Source of the DNA: an uncultured Colwellia sp.
GTDB taxonomy: Bacteria; Pseudomonadota; Gammaproteobacteria; Enterobacterales; Alteromonadaceae
Reading direction: 5' to 3'
NCBI GenBank assembly: GCA_913058245.1
Contig: CAJXQJ010000011.1
Span: forward strand, 1-64,000
Length of the DNA stretch: 64,000 nucleotides
Shown here: positions 9,746 through 18,445 of the stretch, piece by piece
How the letters are laid out: each line of letters starts with the position of its first letter
Numbering within the stretch: the stretch's first letter is position 1
Notes under the pieces: generated by a model
The model's input: the letters and a program-made list of their open reading frames with translations, nothing else
Told to the model about the DNA's origin: nothing
The model's database searches: none
Made by a program: the position numbers and the translations under genes

Positions 9746-10720
9746 ATGTCTAGAGTGCTTTTTCCGAATATTGCTGCGTATAAAACAGAATGGTTAGACG
9801 TTTCAGGTGGGCACCAACTATATATTGAACAATCAGGAAACCCTCATGGCATTGCGGTGATATACCTTCATGGTGGACCTGGCGGCGGGTGCAGCAAAAA
9901 TCATCGTCGTTATTTTGATCCTGAAAAATATCATATTATTTTGGTGGATCAAAGAGGTTGCGGCCGTTCTATTCCTTCCCCCAGTATTGATAATAATACC
10001 AGTGCAGATTTAATTGAAGATATAGAAATAATTCGTCAACATCTAGACATTCAGCACTGGCTTGTTGCTGGTGGCTCATGGGGAACCACGTTAGCAATGC
10101 TTTATGGAATTAAATATCCTGATACGGTTTTAGGGTTTATTCTTAGAGGGATATTTCTTGGTACGGATAATGAATATCGATGGTTGTATAATAATACTGG
10201 TGCAGCCTGTTTTTTCCCTGAGTATTATCAAGAGTTTAGTCAGCATATTTCATCAGTAAACGATAACCACCTTCTACACAGCTATCATAATGTACTAACA
10301 GGTAATAATGAAGTAGCAGCTATTGCCGCGAGTAAGACGTGGTGTTTATGGGAACTGAGGTTATCAACTATTGAGCATCACCATATTGAAATGCATCATG
10401 TTGACGATACCCATCAAGCTTTATGTATGGCAAAAATTTCTAGCCATTATTTTGTTAATCAATGCTTTATTGAAGAAAATTTTATTTTAAATCATTTAGC
10501 TAGTATTTCAGAAATTCCGGCAATTGTGCTACACGGACGTTACGATATGGTATGCCAGTTAAGTAATGCGTATAACTTAGTAAAAAACTGGCCAAACGCA
10601 CAATTACAAATTTTACCTAAAGCTGGGCATGGTGGCTTTGAGTCACAAACTATTGATGGATTTTGTAAAGCAGCAGATACTATGGCTAATTTTATTGCTG
10701 AGCAGGGAAATATAGAGTAA
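9746..10720 (+). CDS. pip: Proline iminopeptidase
   Basis: Alpha/beta-hydrolase (peptidase family S33) that removes N-terminal proline from peptides. 324 residues. HGGPGGG forms the oxyanion region, the nucleophile serine is in GGSWGT near residue 113, the acid Asp is in HGRYDMVC and the catalytic His in KAGHGGF near the end. AAGGAGGAA directly upstream is a strong ribosome binding site. The stop codon touches the ATG of dtd, so the two are translationally coupled. Likely cytoplasmic, as no signal peptide is present. Confidence 0.92.
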   Translation: MSRVLFPNIAAYKTEWLDVSGGHQLYIEQSGNPHGIAVIYLHGGPGGGCSKNHRRYFDPEKYHIILVDQRGCGRSIPSPSIDNNTSADLIEDIEIIRQHLDIQHWLVAGGSWGTTLAMLYGIKYPDTVLGFILRGIFLGTDNEYRWLYNNTGAACFFPEYYQEFSQHISSVNDNHLLHSYHNVLTGNNEVAAIAASKTWCLWELRLSTIEHHHIEMHHVDDTHQALCMAKISSHYFVNQCFIEENFILNHLASISEIPAIVLHGRYDMVCQLSNAYNLVKNWPNAQLQILPKAGHGGFESQTIDGFCKAADTMANFIAEQGNIE

Positions 10721-11158
10721 ATGATTGCATTATTACAAAGAGTTTCTGAGGCCAGTGTTCGTGTTGAAAATGAGCTTGTAGGTGATATTTCACAGGGCTT
10801 ATTGGTGCTTCTGGCTATCGAACCAGATGATACTCAAGCGAAAGCCAAGCGCTTAGCGGAACGTGTTGCCGGTTATCGTATTTTTGAAGATGAAAATGGC
10901 AAAATGAATTTAAACGTTAAGCAGGTTGGGGGTGATATTTTAGTTGTGTCTCAATTTACTTTAGCGGCAGATACAAGCAAGGGCCTTAGACCAAGCTTTA
11001 CCAGTGCCGCAAGCCCAGATATGAGCAAAGACTTGTATCAATATTTTGCTACTCAACTGCGTAGTTTTGGCTTCACAGTACCAACTGGAATTTTTGGCGC
11101 GGATATGAAAGTCAGCTTAATAAATGACGGCCCTGTCACAATTAACCTACAAATCTAA
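10721..11158 (+). CDS. dtd: D-aminoacyl-tRNA deacylase
   Basis: Hydrolyses D-aminoacyl-tRNAs (and mischarged Gly-tRNA(Ala)), a chiral proofreading enzyme. 145 residues, the standard length, with the catalytic-site motif SQFTLAAD and the cross-subunit Gly-cisPro motif in NDGPVT. It begins at the base after the iminopeptidase stop and has no ribosome binding site of its own, so coupled translation is likely. It converges on the methyltransferase gene with only 8 bases between the stops. Confidence 0.96.
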   Translation: MIALLQRVSEASVRVENELVGDISQGLLVLLAIEPDDTQAKAKRLAERVAGYRIFEDENGKMNLNVKQVGGDILVVSQFTLAADTSKGLRPSFTSAASPDMSKDLYQYFATQLRSFGFTVPTGIFGADMKVSLINDGPVTINLQI

Positions 11159-11166
11159 TCTTATCT

Positions 11167-11934
11167 TCAAGCGTTTATATGATGAGCGAAAAGTCGACGC
11201 CACCTTGAGTATTGCCAGTGTGGTAAGAAAGAATTCTTATTGCGCTTTTTTATATTATTTGTTTGCCAGTGGCTCGGTACCAAATGAATGACGATATTAA
11301 GATAGCGAGGAATGTGAAAGTAAATAATATTATGGCTACTTTGTAATTGTTTGAGAATGGTTAAGCATAAGTTGATTTCATGGTCATCCAAATCAGGTAA
11401 ATTAATAGTTAAGCAAGCGTTATTTTCCAACTTGTCAGTTAAGGCAGTTAATAACGCTACTCGGCGTTGAAAGCTTTCTGTGTGATGCTGATAAACATCG
11501 CAAATCATCCAGTCAATATCATTATTGTGCCACTGCTCATCTTGCGTTAGCCATGACATAGCGTCAGTATGCTCTGTTATTAAAGTACAATCTTCAGCTT
11601 TAAAATAGTTGTTATAACAAGTGATTACTTGTTGTGAAAGTTCGACACTTTTGACGCTTATATCAGGTGCTAATGCCTGAATGAAACGGCTTAAATTGCC
11701 GCCACCTAAGCCTAATTCAATAATACTCTTAGGTTTGAAGAAAAGTAGTGGCATTAGTACCGCGTATTGATGAGGCAAGGTTAATTGTTTAGGTGCACGT
11801 AAAAGCATCACACTTTGAATAACATCGTCAAACATAAGCCAACGATAATGGGCATTTTGATAAATGGATATTTGGTCTTGATCATTACTAAGGTAAACTA
11901 GTTGGCCTTGATTAACATGTTGAGCAAGTTTCAC
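11167..11934 (-). CDS. Spermidine-synthase-like methyltransferase, start uncertain
   Basis: A Rossmann-fold protein of the spermidine synthase/methyltransferase type: nucleotide-binding loop IIELGLGGGNLSRFI, acidic ribose-binding residue in SVELSQQV and a ...DWMICDVYQ strand end. It lacks the full spermidine synthase active-site signature, so its substrate is unknown. The open frame reaches an ATG at 12036, which would add a hydrophobic stretch and overlap the divergent yiiD by 54 bases; the GTG at 11934 avoids this and gives about 255 residues. Neither start has a strong ribosome binding site. Confidence 0.75.
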   Translation of the reverse strand: MKLAQHVNQGQLVYLSNDQDQISIYQNAHYRWLMFDDVIQSVMLLRAPKQLTLPHQYAVLMPLLFFKPKSIIELGLGGGNLSRFIQALAPDISVKSVELSQQVITCYNNYFKAEDCTLITEHTDAMSWLTQDEQWHNNDIDWMICDVYQHHTESFQRRVALLTALTDKLENNACLTINLPDLDDHEINLCLTILKQLQSSHNIIYFHIPRYLNIVIHLVPSHWQTNNIKKRNKNSFLPHWQYSRWRRLFAHHINA

Positions 11935-11982
11935 GTGTTGTATCGATCCTGTGTTTAATAGCAATAAGAGAAATAATAGACA

Positions 11983-12879
11983 ATGTACCAATGTAGGGCG
12001 CCAAAAAATCAAGCTGAATTCGATGGATATTACCAACTACGCTGGCAAATATTGCGCAGTCCATGGCAACAGCCGTTAGGTAGTGAACAAGATGATTTGG
12101 AAGGGCAATCATACCATCGAGTGATTGTTGATGATATCGATAACGTTGTTGGTGTAGGTCGAATGCATAAGTGCTCGCAAGATACTGCACAAGTTCGATA
12201 TATGGCGATTGATGATTCTGCCCAAGGTAAAGGGCTTGGTAAGCTACTGTTAATAGAGTTTGAAAATATCGCAGCAAAAGTTGGCGTTAAGCAAATGATG
12301 CTAAATGCTAGAGAGAACGCCCTTGGGTTTTATCAGCGCCTTGGTTATGAAGACAAAGGTTTTTCGCACACCTTATATGAAAGTATTGTGCATAATAAAA
12401 TGACTAAGTATTTGAGCTGTGAAAATGCCCATATGGAAGAAAAAGCACAGGCATTGCAAAATATTTGGCATCAAACTATACCACTTAGCCAAGCAATGAA
12501 TATCAATATTAGCTACTTTGACGGACAAGAGCTTATAACTAACTGCGAGCCTACATTTAATAAGAACTTACACAATACGATGTTTGCTGGCAGCATATAT
12601 ACATTAGCAACATTAACGGGCTGGGGTTGGGTTTACTTTGCCTTAGTACAATATCAACAACAGGCCGACATTGTTTTGGCAGAAGGGAATATACGTTATA
12701 TAGCACCATTAGCTGGCGTTGCACATGCACGAACCTCGCAAACGTTAATAATAGGAGATGGTGATGCACTACTGCAAGGACGAAATGCCAAATTTACTAT
12801 TGAAGTCGAAGTATGTTGTGGTGATAAAACGGTAGCAATTTTTACGGGTAAGTATGTAGGTGTATTAAAACGTAAGTAG
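11983..12879 (+). CDS. yiiD: GNAT acetyltransferase / hotdog thioesterase fusion, YiiD type
   Basis: Two-domain protein of 298 residues. The N-terminal half is a GNAT acetyltransferase (RYMAIDDSAQGKGLGKLLL is the acetyl-CoA loop); the C-terminal half is a hotdog-fold thioesterase (NTMFAGSIYTLATLTGWGW, then a beta-rich GRNAKFTIEVEV). The same order and many identical words occur in Escherichia coli YiiD. Substrate is unknown; an acyl-thioester is likely. It is divergent from the methyltransferase, and the two share or overlap promoter sequence. Confidence 0.9.
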   Translation: MYQCRAPKNQAEFDGYYQLRWQILRSPWQQPLGSEQDDLEGQSYHRVIVDDIDNVVGVGRMHKCSQDTAQVRYMAIDDSAQGKGLGKLLLIEFENIAAKVGVKQMMLNARENALGFYQRLGYEDKGFSHTLYESIVHNKMTKYLSCENAHMEEKAQALQNIWHQTIPLSQAMNINISYFDGQELITNCEPTFNKNLHNTMFAGSIYTLATLTGWGWVYFALVQYQQQADIVLAEGNIRYIAPLAGVAHARTSQTLIIGDGDALLQGRNAKFTIEVEVCCGDKTVAIFTGKYVGVLKRK

Positions 12880-12969
12880 CTACAGAGTTTGATTTACATG
12901 CGTACTGACAGCGCATTTAAATTTAGGTTATGATGGCGCGATTAAATTCCCATAAGGATATAGGTAGAA

Positions 12970-13449
12970 ATGTACAAAATTATATTAAGTTTTATGCTTC
13001 TTAGTGCTTTTGCATCTGCAAATGAGTCACTTGAACAAGTACTGGATAATTTTCATCAAGCGGCGGCTGACGCTGATTATCCTCGTTATATGAATTTACT
13101 TGCAGATGATGCTATTTATTTAGGGACCGATAGTGGTGAACGTTGGAATAAAGCTGAGTTCTCTGCTTTTGTTAAGCCTTACTTTAGTCAAGGAAGAGGC
13201 TGGTTATACAAGCCAGTACAACGCCATATCTCAAATACTAAAGCAGCTAATATCGTATTTTTTGATGAGTTATTAGAAAATAAAAATTACGGACGTTGTC
13301 GTGGCAGTGGTCTATTAATTCGAACTGAGCAAGGCTGGAAAATTTTACAATATAATTTATCAATCCCAGTACCAAATGCTATTGCTTCTGATGTTGTTAA
13401 GTCGATTCAAGGGTATCGTAGCAATCAAGTAAAAGATGTTGGTGAGTAA
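12970..13449 (+). CDS. Exported NTF2-like (SnoaL/DUF4440) protein
   Basis: 159 residues with a signal peptide (hydrophobic core, cleavage near ASA-N) followed by an NTF2-like cone fold: an N-terminal helix pair (LEQVLDNFHQAAADADYPRYMNLL), DDAIYLGTDSGERW and a C-terminal sheet (GWKILQYNLSIPVP). Such domains bind small ligands or act as enzymes; no function can be assigned. AAGGATATAGG is upstream of the ATG. It overlaps the upstream extension of the next frame, and the two are probably co-transcribed. Confidence 0.8.
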   Translation: MYKIILSFMLLSAFASANESLEQVLDNFHQAAADADYPRYMNLLADDAIYLGTDSGERWNKAEFSAFVKPYFSQGRGWLYKPVQRHISNTKAANIVFFDELLENKNYGRCRGSGLLIRTEQGWKILQYNLSIPVPNAIASDVVKSIQGYRSNQVKDVGE

Positions 13450-13489
13450 GTATCTACTTATTCGAAAGTGCTTCAGAGGAAATGTGGAA

Positions 13490-14341
13490 ATGAGTGTCAG
13501 TATCATAGGTTGTGGCTGGTTAGGGCAAGCATTAGCGCAAGCGCTAATGGCTGAAAACGTTAAAGTGTTAGCCAGTTATCAATCACAACAAACGTTAACG
13601 ACGTTGCAGCAATTAAATATTCCAGCAACAAAATTAACATTACCGATTACGGGCATGAGCCAAGAGCAGGCATTGTGTTTCAACGACATTGATGTTGATG
13701 AAGCTTTATTTCAAAATGATGTGTTGGTTATTGCTTTACCACCACAATTGAAAAAAGGTCGGTTAGACTATCCGTTAAAAATTCAGCAATTAGTTAGCAT
13801 GGCTGAATTAGGTGCAACAAAGAAAATTATTTTACTCAACTCGACCGCTATCTATAATGGCTTAGTTGGCGAGGTTGATGAAAACACCCGTTTAGACCTT
13901 AAGGCTCCGAAAGTTGAAGTGTTATTAGCTGCTGAGAAAGCAGTACAGGTTTTTACTAAAGATGTGTGCATTTTACGTTTGGCAGGCTTAGTTGGGCCTA
14001 GTCGCCATCCGGGAAAGTTTCTACAAGCAGATCGGTTGTTTAATAATGCCAGTGCGCAGGTAAATTTAGTTCATCAACTTGACGTGGTGAATATTATTAA
14101 AAAATTCATCGAAGCTACAGGTAATAATTGTTCAGAGATTTATAACGTTGTTAGTGCAACCAAAAGCGATCGTAAGCAATATTATCAAGTAGCAGCTCGT
14201 GCTATGGCTTTGCCTATTCCTAAGTTTGAACCGGAGACGACAGCAAATTCCGGCAAGAATGTGCAAGGAGTTAAACTTCGCAAAGCGTTAAATTATCACT
14301 ATCAACATGATGATTTATTGTTGTGGGCAAGTAGCTTATAA
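13490..14341 (+). CDS. NAD(P)-binding epimerase-like protein, YeeZ type
   Basis: 283 residues of the extended short-chain dehydrogenase/epimerase superfamily, similar to YeeZ. The dinucleotide-binding loop is at the very start (VSIIGCGWLGQALAQAL), followed by a serine/tyrosine region (LLNSTAIYNG) and RLAGLVGPSRHPGKFL. The frame is open to 13436, but GAGGA nine bases before 13490 and the fold's N terminus fix the ATG at 13490. The substrate is unknown. Confidence 0.85.
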   Translation: MSVSIIGCGWLGQALAQALMAENVKVLASYQSQQTLTTLQQLNIPATKLTLPITGMSQEQALCFNDIDVDEALFQNDVLVIALPPQLKKGRLDYPLKIQQLVSMAELGATKKIILLNSTAIYNGLVGEVDENTRLDLKAPKVEVLLAAEKAVQVFTKDVCILRLAGLVGPSRHPGKFLQADRLFNNASAQVNLVHQLDVVNIIKKFIEATGNNCSEIYNVVSATKSDRKQYYQVAARAMALPIPKFEPETTANSGKNVQGVKLRKALNYHYQHDDLLLWASSL

Positions 14342-14399
14342 ACGCAAATTAAGTTTATTTTCAATTTCATATTTAGCTCCAATTTCAGGTTAAAATTTT

Positions 14400-14723
14400 A
14401 TGGCAAATAATGTCATCACTAAAACATTAAAGAAGCTTTATCGATATAAGATTGCATTGTTATTTATCGCCTTGTGGGCGCATGTATCTTTACTTAATTT
14501 ATTCTTTGTTTCTTATACTGGGCCAGTTTTTTTATGGCAAGAAAACAGCGAACCATTAACAATACAAGTGCACTTTCTAATAGCTCTCTTAACCACTCTA
14601 TTTTATTTAAGTGTGAGTAAGATAAGGCAAGTTAATGCTATTAAAACGGTAAAAGTTACAGATAAATTTTGGTTGGTTTGTTCTGTTGTTTTATTGCTTT
14701 CGATTGGCTCTTTAGTCTTTTAA
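14400..14723 (+). CDS. Hypothetical membrane protein, 107 residues
   Basis: Three hydrophobic stretches (about residues 18-38, 58-74 and 89-106) indicate a small inner membrane protein; the short basic start (KTLKKLYRYK) suggests the N terminus is cytoplasmic. No family recognised. There is no good Shine-Dalgarno sequence before the ATG. It ends just before a bidirectional terminator shared with the convergent SPFH operon. Confidence 0.65.
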   Translation: MANNVITKTLKKLYRYKIALLFIALWAHVSLLNLFFVSYTGPVFLWQENSEPLTIQVHFLIALLTTLFYLSVSKIRQVNAIKTVKVTDKFWLVCSVVLLLSIGSLVF

Positions 14724-14743
14724 GTTCTTTTATACCGTTATAA

Positions 14744-14771
14744 AAAAGCCGACAAAAACGTCGGCTTTTAT
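14744..14771. terminator. Bidirectional rho-independent terminator
   Basis: AAAAGCCGAC-AAAAAC-GTCGGCTTTT with A and T runs on both sides, between the convergent 107-residue membrane gene and the second SPFH gene. Confidence 0.85.
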
Positions 14772-14791
14772 TTTTCTGATAAGCTAGAACG

Positions 14792-15727
14792 CTATTTATT
14801 GTGAATACCTGCAGTCGCTAACCATTGCTGAAAGTCTAGTAAATTAGCCGGTAATATCACTTTAGTGGCCTGTTTATTTAAGCCCTTCATTTGTTGTAAA
14901 TATTGCTCACTTAGCTGCATATCTAAAGCTTGTTGGCCACCCGGTTGCTCAATAGCAGAAGCTAATTTACTTATTGAGTCGCCGGTGGCTTGCGCTATCG
15001 CCAATATTTCTGCAGCTTTACCTTGTGCTGAGTTTATTCGACGTTGCTTTTCACCTTCTGATAAGTTGATTAATTCGGTCATTTGTCCTTCTGAACGATT
15101 AATACGGCTTGCTTTATCTCCTAAGCTTTTAGCTAATATTGCTCGGCGCTCTCTCTCAGCATTCACCTGCATTTCCATGGCATTACGCACTGTCATAGGT
15201 GGGGTAATATTTTTAATTTCATATCTGTGTACTCTAATCCCCCAGCTTTCACCAGCTTTATCAAGTACTTCAACTACTTTAGCACTGATAATATCACGCT
15301 CTTCAAAAGTTCTATCGAGCTCAAGTGTACCGATAACCGAGCGAGTTGTAGTTTGGGCAAGTTGCATTGCGGCAAAGCGATAATCAGTTATGCCATAGCT
15401 GGCTTTAACAGCATCTACCACCTGAATATAAATAACGCCGTCAACTTCAACATTTACTTCATCTTTTGAGAAACATTCTTGTGGTGGCACATCAATAGTT
15501 TCTTCTTTTAAGTCTTGTACAAATGCGACACGGTCAATAAAAGGTAAAAGTACATGAAAACCAGCAGATAAAGTGCAGCGATATTTACCTAAGCGCTCAA
15601 CAACATACGCAGATTTTGTAGGCACCAAGCAAATTGCTTGAAAAAATTTAAATGCTAAATAGATGAAAATAAATGCCCAAACACCTAATACGGCAAGTTC
15701 GATAGGACTAGCGTTTGCTGGTATCAT
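14792..15727 (-). CDS. SPFH-domain membrane protein (stomatin/QmcA-like), second copy
   Basis: 311 residues. One N-terminal membrane segment (VWAFIFIYLAFKFFQAICL), an SPFH/band 7 domain (VERLGKYRCTLSAGFHVLLPF, then DVPPQECFSKDEVNVEVDG) and a long charged coiled-coil with repeated SEGE-type words (LINLSEGEKQRRINSAQGKAAE). Proteins of this kind form large membrane-bound rings in functional microdomains and may modulate membrane proteases such as FtsH. Its start overlaps the stop of the upstream SPFH gene (TAATG). Confidence 0.9.
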   Translation of the reverse strand: MIPANASPIELAVLGVWAFIFIYLAFKFFQAICLVPTKSAYVVERLGKYRCTLSAGFHVLLPFIDRVAFVQDLKEETIDVPPQECFSKDEVNVEVDGVIYIQVVDAVKASYGITDYRFAAMQLAQTTTRSVIGTLELDRTFEERDIISAKVVEVLDKAGESWGIRVHRYEIKNITPPMTVRNAMEMQVNAERERRAILAKSLGDKASRINRSEGQMTELINLSEGEKQRRINSAQGKAAEILAIAQATGDSISKLASAIEQPGGQQALDMQLSEQYLQQMKGLNKQATKVILPANLLDFQQWLATAGIHNK

Positions 15728-16644
15728 TATTTTGCTCCTTGAATATTTTGCGTTACTTTTTCCATGCCTTGGAAAAAACCTTCAAGCTTGGCGACATCGC
15801 TTGGTACAATTGATACATCGGCAGTTTTAAGGATCTGACCCGTTTGGCCAATAAATTGTTCGAGTAAGCGCATTTTTATGGCTTGATCACCACTAGGCAG
15901 TGCCGCAGCTTTAGCAATTAAATTAATACCTTCCGCTGATGCCTGTGTCAGAATTTCAATTTCCTGAGCACGTCCATGAGCTTCGTTAATTTGTTTTTGT
16001 TTGTCACCTTCAGATAAATTAATAGCTTCTTGACGTTCACCTTCTGATAAGTTGATTGTCGACTCCTTTTCAGCCTCAGCTAAGGTAATTTCAGCACGTT
16101 TTTGACGTTCTGCTTCCATTTGCTTTTCTAAGGTATGAATTACGTTTTCTGATGGCGTAATATTGCGCACCTCATAACGTAATACTTTTATTCCCCAAGG
16201 ATCTGAGGCTTTATCAATTTCACGAACAATAGTTTCATTGAGCGTTTCGCGTTCAGAGAAAGTTTGGCTTAAATTTAATTTACCAATTTCCGAACGCATT
16301 GTGGTTTGCGCTAAATTGATGCTGGCGCGACGATAGTCTTCAATACCGTAACTTGCTTTCGCACCATCCATTACTTGAATATACACTAAGCCATCCACAC
16401 TTATTTGAATGTTGTCACGTGAAATACAGCTTTGTGCGGGAATATCTAATACCTGTTCTCGGGTTTCGTGACGATAAGCCACACGGTCAAAAAATGGAAT
16501 GAGAAAATGTAATCCGGGTTGCATTACCGCTCTAAATTTTCCGAGGCGCTCTATTACACAGACTTCTTTCATTTGTACTATTAGTACTAGCTTTACAACG
16601 ATAAACAGTAAAGCGAGAAAGACAAAAGTCACAGTCGCTAACAT
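15727..16644 (-). CDS. SPFH-domain membrane protein (stomatin/QmcA-like), first copy
   Basis: 305 residues with the same architecture as its downstream neighbour: N-terminal membrane helix, SPFH domain (VIERLGKFRAVMQPGLHFL) and a coiled coil with three consecutive INLSEG repeats. AGGAG stands 7 bases before the ATG. The two SPFH proteins look like a tandem duplication and could form mixed oligomers. Together with the NfeD gene upstream they make the classic NfeD-SPFH operon. The role in membrane quality control is known for the family but not shown here. Confidence 0.9.
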   Translation of the reverse strand: MLATVTFVFLALLFIVVKLVLIVQMKEVCVIERLGKFRAVMQPGLHFLIPFFDRVAYRHETREQVLDIPAQSCISRDNIQISVDGLVYIQVMDGAKASYGIEDYRRASINLAQTTMRSEIGKLNLSQTFSERETLNETIVREIDKASDPWGIKVLRYEVRNITPSENVIHTLEKQMEAERQKRAEITLAEAEKESTINLSEGERQEAINLSEGDKQKQINEAHGRAQEIEILTQASAEGINLIAKAAALPSGDQAIKMRLLEQFIGQTGQILKTADVSIVPSDVAKLEGFFQGMEKVTQNIQGAK

Positions 16645-16709
16645 AGGTATTCTCCTATTTAATTGAAGTTAATTAAGTTTAAGTTTTGAAAAATGTTAGT
16701 TGAAGCGCT

Positions 16710-17162
16710 TTATTTGACGGCTTCAACCACTAAAGAAATGTTTTCTTTGCACACAATTGCTGCTTTTTCTCCTGGCAATATAACAGAGCCATCGCCTAGT
16801 GCTGCCCATGTAGTACCTTGAAATTCAACACGACCAGATTGGGTGCCCGGGCCTATTTGCTCAGTAACATTAACCGTTTTACCGTAGATATCTAGTTCTT
16901 CATGAACATTGTCAATGGTGGTTTCGCCAGCAAAAAAGTACTCAGTGACGAAATACGCGGCAAAGAGGAGAAAGGTTGAAAGAATAAACCAAGTAGTTAA
17001 GGTTAGTACCCACGTATCAAGAAGTTCTTGGTGCACACCTATGGCGACAAGCAAAGATGCAATGCCTAAATTAAGCAAAATACCACCGGGAATAAAAATT
17101 TCGAGACAGGCAAGCACTATTGCAAGAACCAACCAAGTTTCAAAAAATAAAATGTATTCCAT
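16710..17162 (-). CDS. NfeD-like membrane protein
   Basis: A short NfeD family protein of about 150 residues: two to three N-terminal membrane segments (WLVLAIVLACLEIFIPGG is the family's conserved stretch) and a C-terminal soluble OB-fold domain (GRVEFQGTTWAALGDGSVIL). It lacks the ClpP-like protease domain of long NfeD proteins. GGAGG five bases before the ATG at 17162 sets the start, eight codons inside the open frame. NfeD proteins are partners of SPFH proteins, and two of those follow downstream. Confidence 0.9.
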   Translation of the reverse strand: MEYILFFETWLVLAIVLACLEIFIPGGILLNLGIASLLVAIGVHQELLDTWVLTLTTWFILSTFLLFAAYFVTEYFFAGETTIDNVHEELDIYGKTVNVTEQIGPGTQSGRVEFQGTTWAALGDGSVILPGEKAAIVCKENISLVVEAVK

Positions 17163-17221
17163 TACGACCTCCAATAAATCAAACACTGTTAACTATTCAT
17201 TAACAGCGTATTAGAGAAAGT

Positions 17222-17252
17222 AACAAGCTTGACATATTATGTCAAGCTTGTT
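17222..17252. terminator. Perfect 15-bp inverted repeat, terminator or operator
   Basis: Two arms (AACAAGCTTGACATA and its exact complement) around a single T. It lies 33 bases after the XRE regulator stop and about 60 bases before the nfeD start, both on the minus strand. There is no strong T run, so it could be a hairpin terminator or a palindromic operator. Confidence 0.5.
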
Positions 17253-17284
17253 TGGTGTTGCTGAAATTGAGGTGAAGGCAGAGC

Positions 17285-18004
17285 TTAGTCGAATTGAGTT
17301 ACCAATTCTCTTTGTTCTAGTTTAGCTGATAGCGGCCGTAATATGCCTTCAGCGAAGATCGCGCTATACAATAGAACAATTAAATTCACCGCATAAGCAC
17401 GATGAAATACGATAGCCTCGTCAACATTGGTGTGAATTGCAATACTCCCGATTAGCAGGCCAATAAGTGCTGCGCCATAAATAAAATATATTTGTTTTTT
17501 AAAAATTAAGGATAAATACTCAGTTGCTGGCGTTGATGATATTTCACTTGCGAATAAGTAACTTAATCCTTTAATCGACTTTATTAAACCGGAAGAACCA
17601 AAAGCAATCACGGTTGCGGCATACATGAATAACATAACAAACAACATACTCTGGACGTCTATAAATTGCGAGACACCTCCGGCAAGTATCGCTAACATTA
17701 CAACGACACCAGTTACAACAATTAACGCTAAAAAACTCTGCATAATATTCTTCCTCTTCCAATTTACATCTAGGGTTGATGAAACAGGGAATAATTCTTT
17801 AGGAGAAATATTAAGAGCAGCAGCTAAGGCTAATTGTGTTTCTGCCGAGCTATTACCATCTTTTTCTGCGCGCTGAATTGTACGCAAACTAAGGCCCGAT
17901 GCTTTTGCTAATAACTCTTGCGACCAACCGTTATCTTTGCGGAAGTGTTTTACCCTTTCAGGGGATAAATTAGTACTGAGCTTATTTGATTGATTAGTGC
18001 GCAA
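17285..18004 (-). CDS. Membrane-anchored XRE-family regulator
   Basis: 239 residues. An N-terminal helix-turn-helix of the XRE/Cro type (WSQELLAKASGLSLRTIQRAE, residues about 27-48) is followed by four or so hydrophobic segments from residue 90 to the end. A DNA-binding domain tied to the membrane suggests direct sensing of a membrane or small-molecule signal; the target is unknown. Start is TTG with AGGAG six bases upstream. It precedes the NfeD-SPFH operon on the same strand, separated by a perfect palindrome. Confidence 0.82.
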   Translation of the reverse strand: MRTNQSNKLSTNLSPERVKHFRKDNGWSQELLAKASGLSLRTIQRAEKDGNSSAETQLALAAALNISPKELFPVSSTLDVNWKRKNIMQSFLALIVVTGVVVMLAILAGGVSQFIDVQSMLFVMLFMYAATVIAFGSSGLIKSIKGLSYLFASEISSTPATEYLSLIFKKQIYFIYGAALIGLLIGSIAIHTNVDEAIVFHRAYAVNLIVLLYSAIFAEGILRPLSAKLEQRELVTQFD

Positions 18005-18174
18005 TGAATACTCCTAAAATGTCATTCTCGTTTCGCTGGCAAATATGCTATTGGCTTAAGAGAAAAGCGAGAGTTATGTTACGTCATTATAGCGTCATTG
18101 TTATGACAGGCTATATTTTTATTGGCTTGTAGCAATGCCGATATTTTTTCTTAATTCGCACTCTCTTCGGGACA

Positions 18175-18395
18175 GGCGCAGTTATTGAGTTAAGTTTTGA
18201 GTAACCGTTAAGCTCAATTTCGCTATATTAATTCTGTTGGGCGTTCATTCAACCTGAATGTATTTCCGAAGCACTCGCGTTATTGCCTGCATGGATGCAC
18301 TAATGCCTTGAAAGGCAGGATGTCTGAGAAAGGCCTGTACATATACGCTCATGTACATCCATGTCCCCGCGTTATACCGTACGTCCTGTACATAA
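18175..18395. repeat. Non-coding stretch with nested inverted repeats
   Basis: The 441 bases between the XRE gene and hutU hold no gene I can support. Inside are CATTCA-ACC-TGAATG (about 18248-18262) and a block bounded by CATGGATG and CATCCATG (about 18290-18363) with inner words GTACAT and AGGC in both orientations. This looks like a folded intergenic repeat element; only one copy is in the window. Confidence 0.4.
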
Positions 18396-18422
18396 AAAAG
18401 CCGGCAAGTGCCGGCTTTTTTA
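18396..18422 (-). terminator. Rho-independent terminator after hutU
   Basis: AAAAGCCGGC-AAGT-GCCGGCTTTT with flanking A/T runs, 24 bases beyond the hutU stop. Confidence 0.85.
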
Positions 18423-18445
18423 TTACTTAGTAAAGTGTTCTAATT

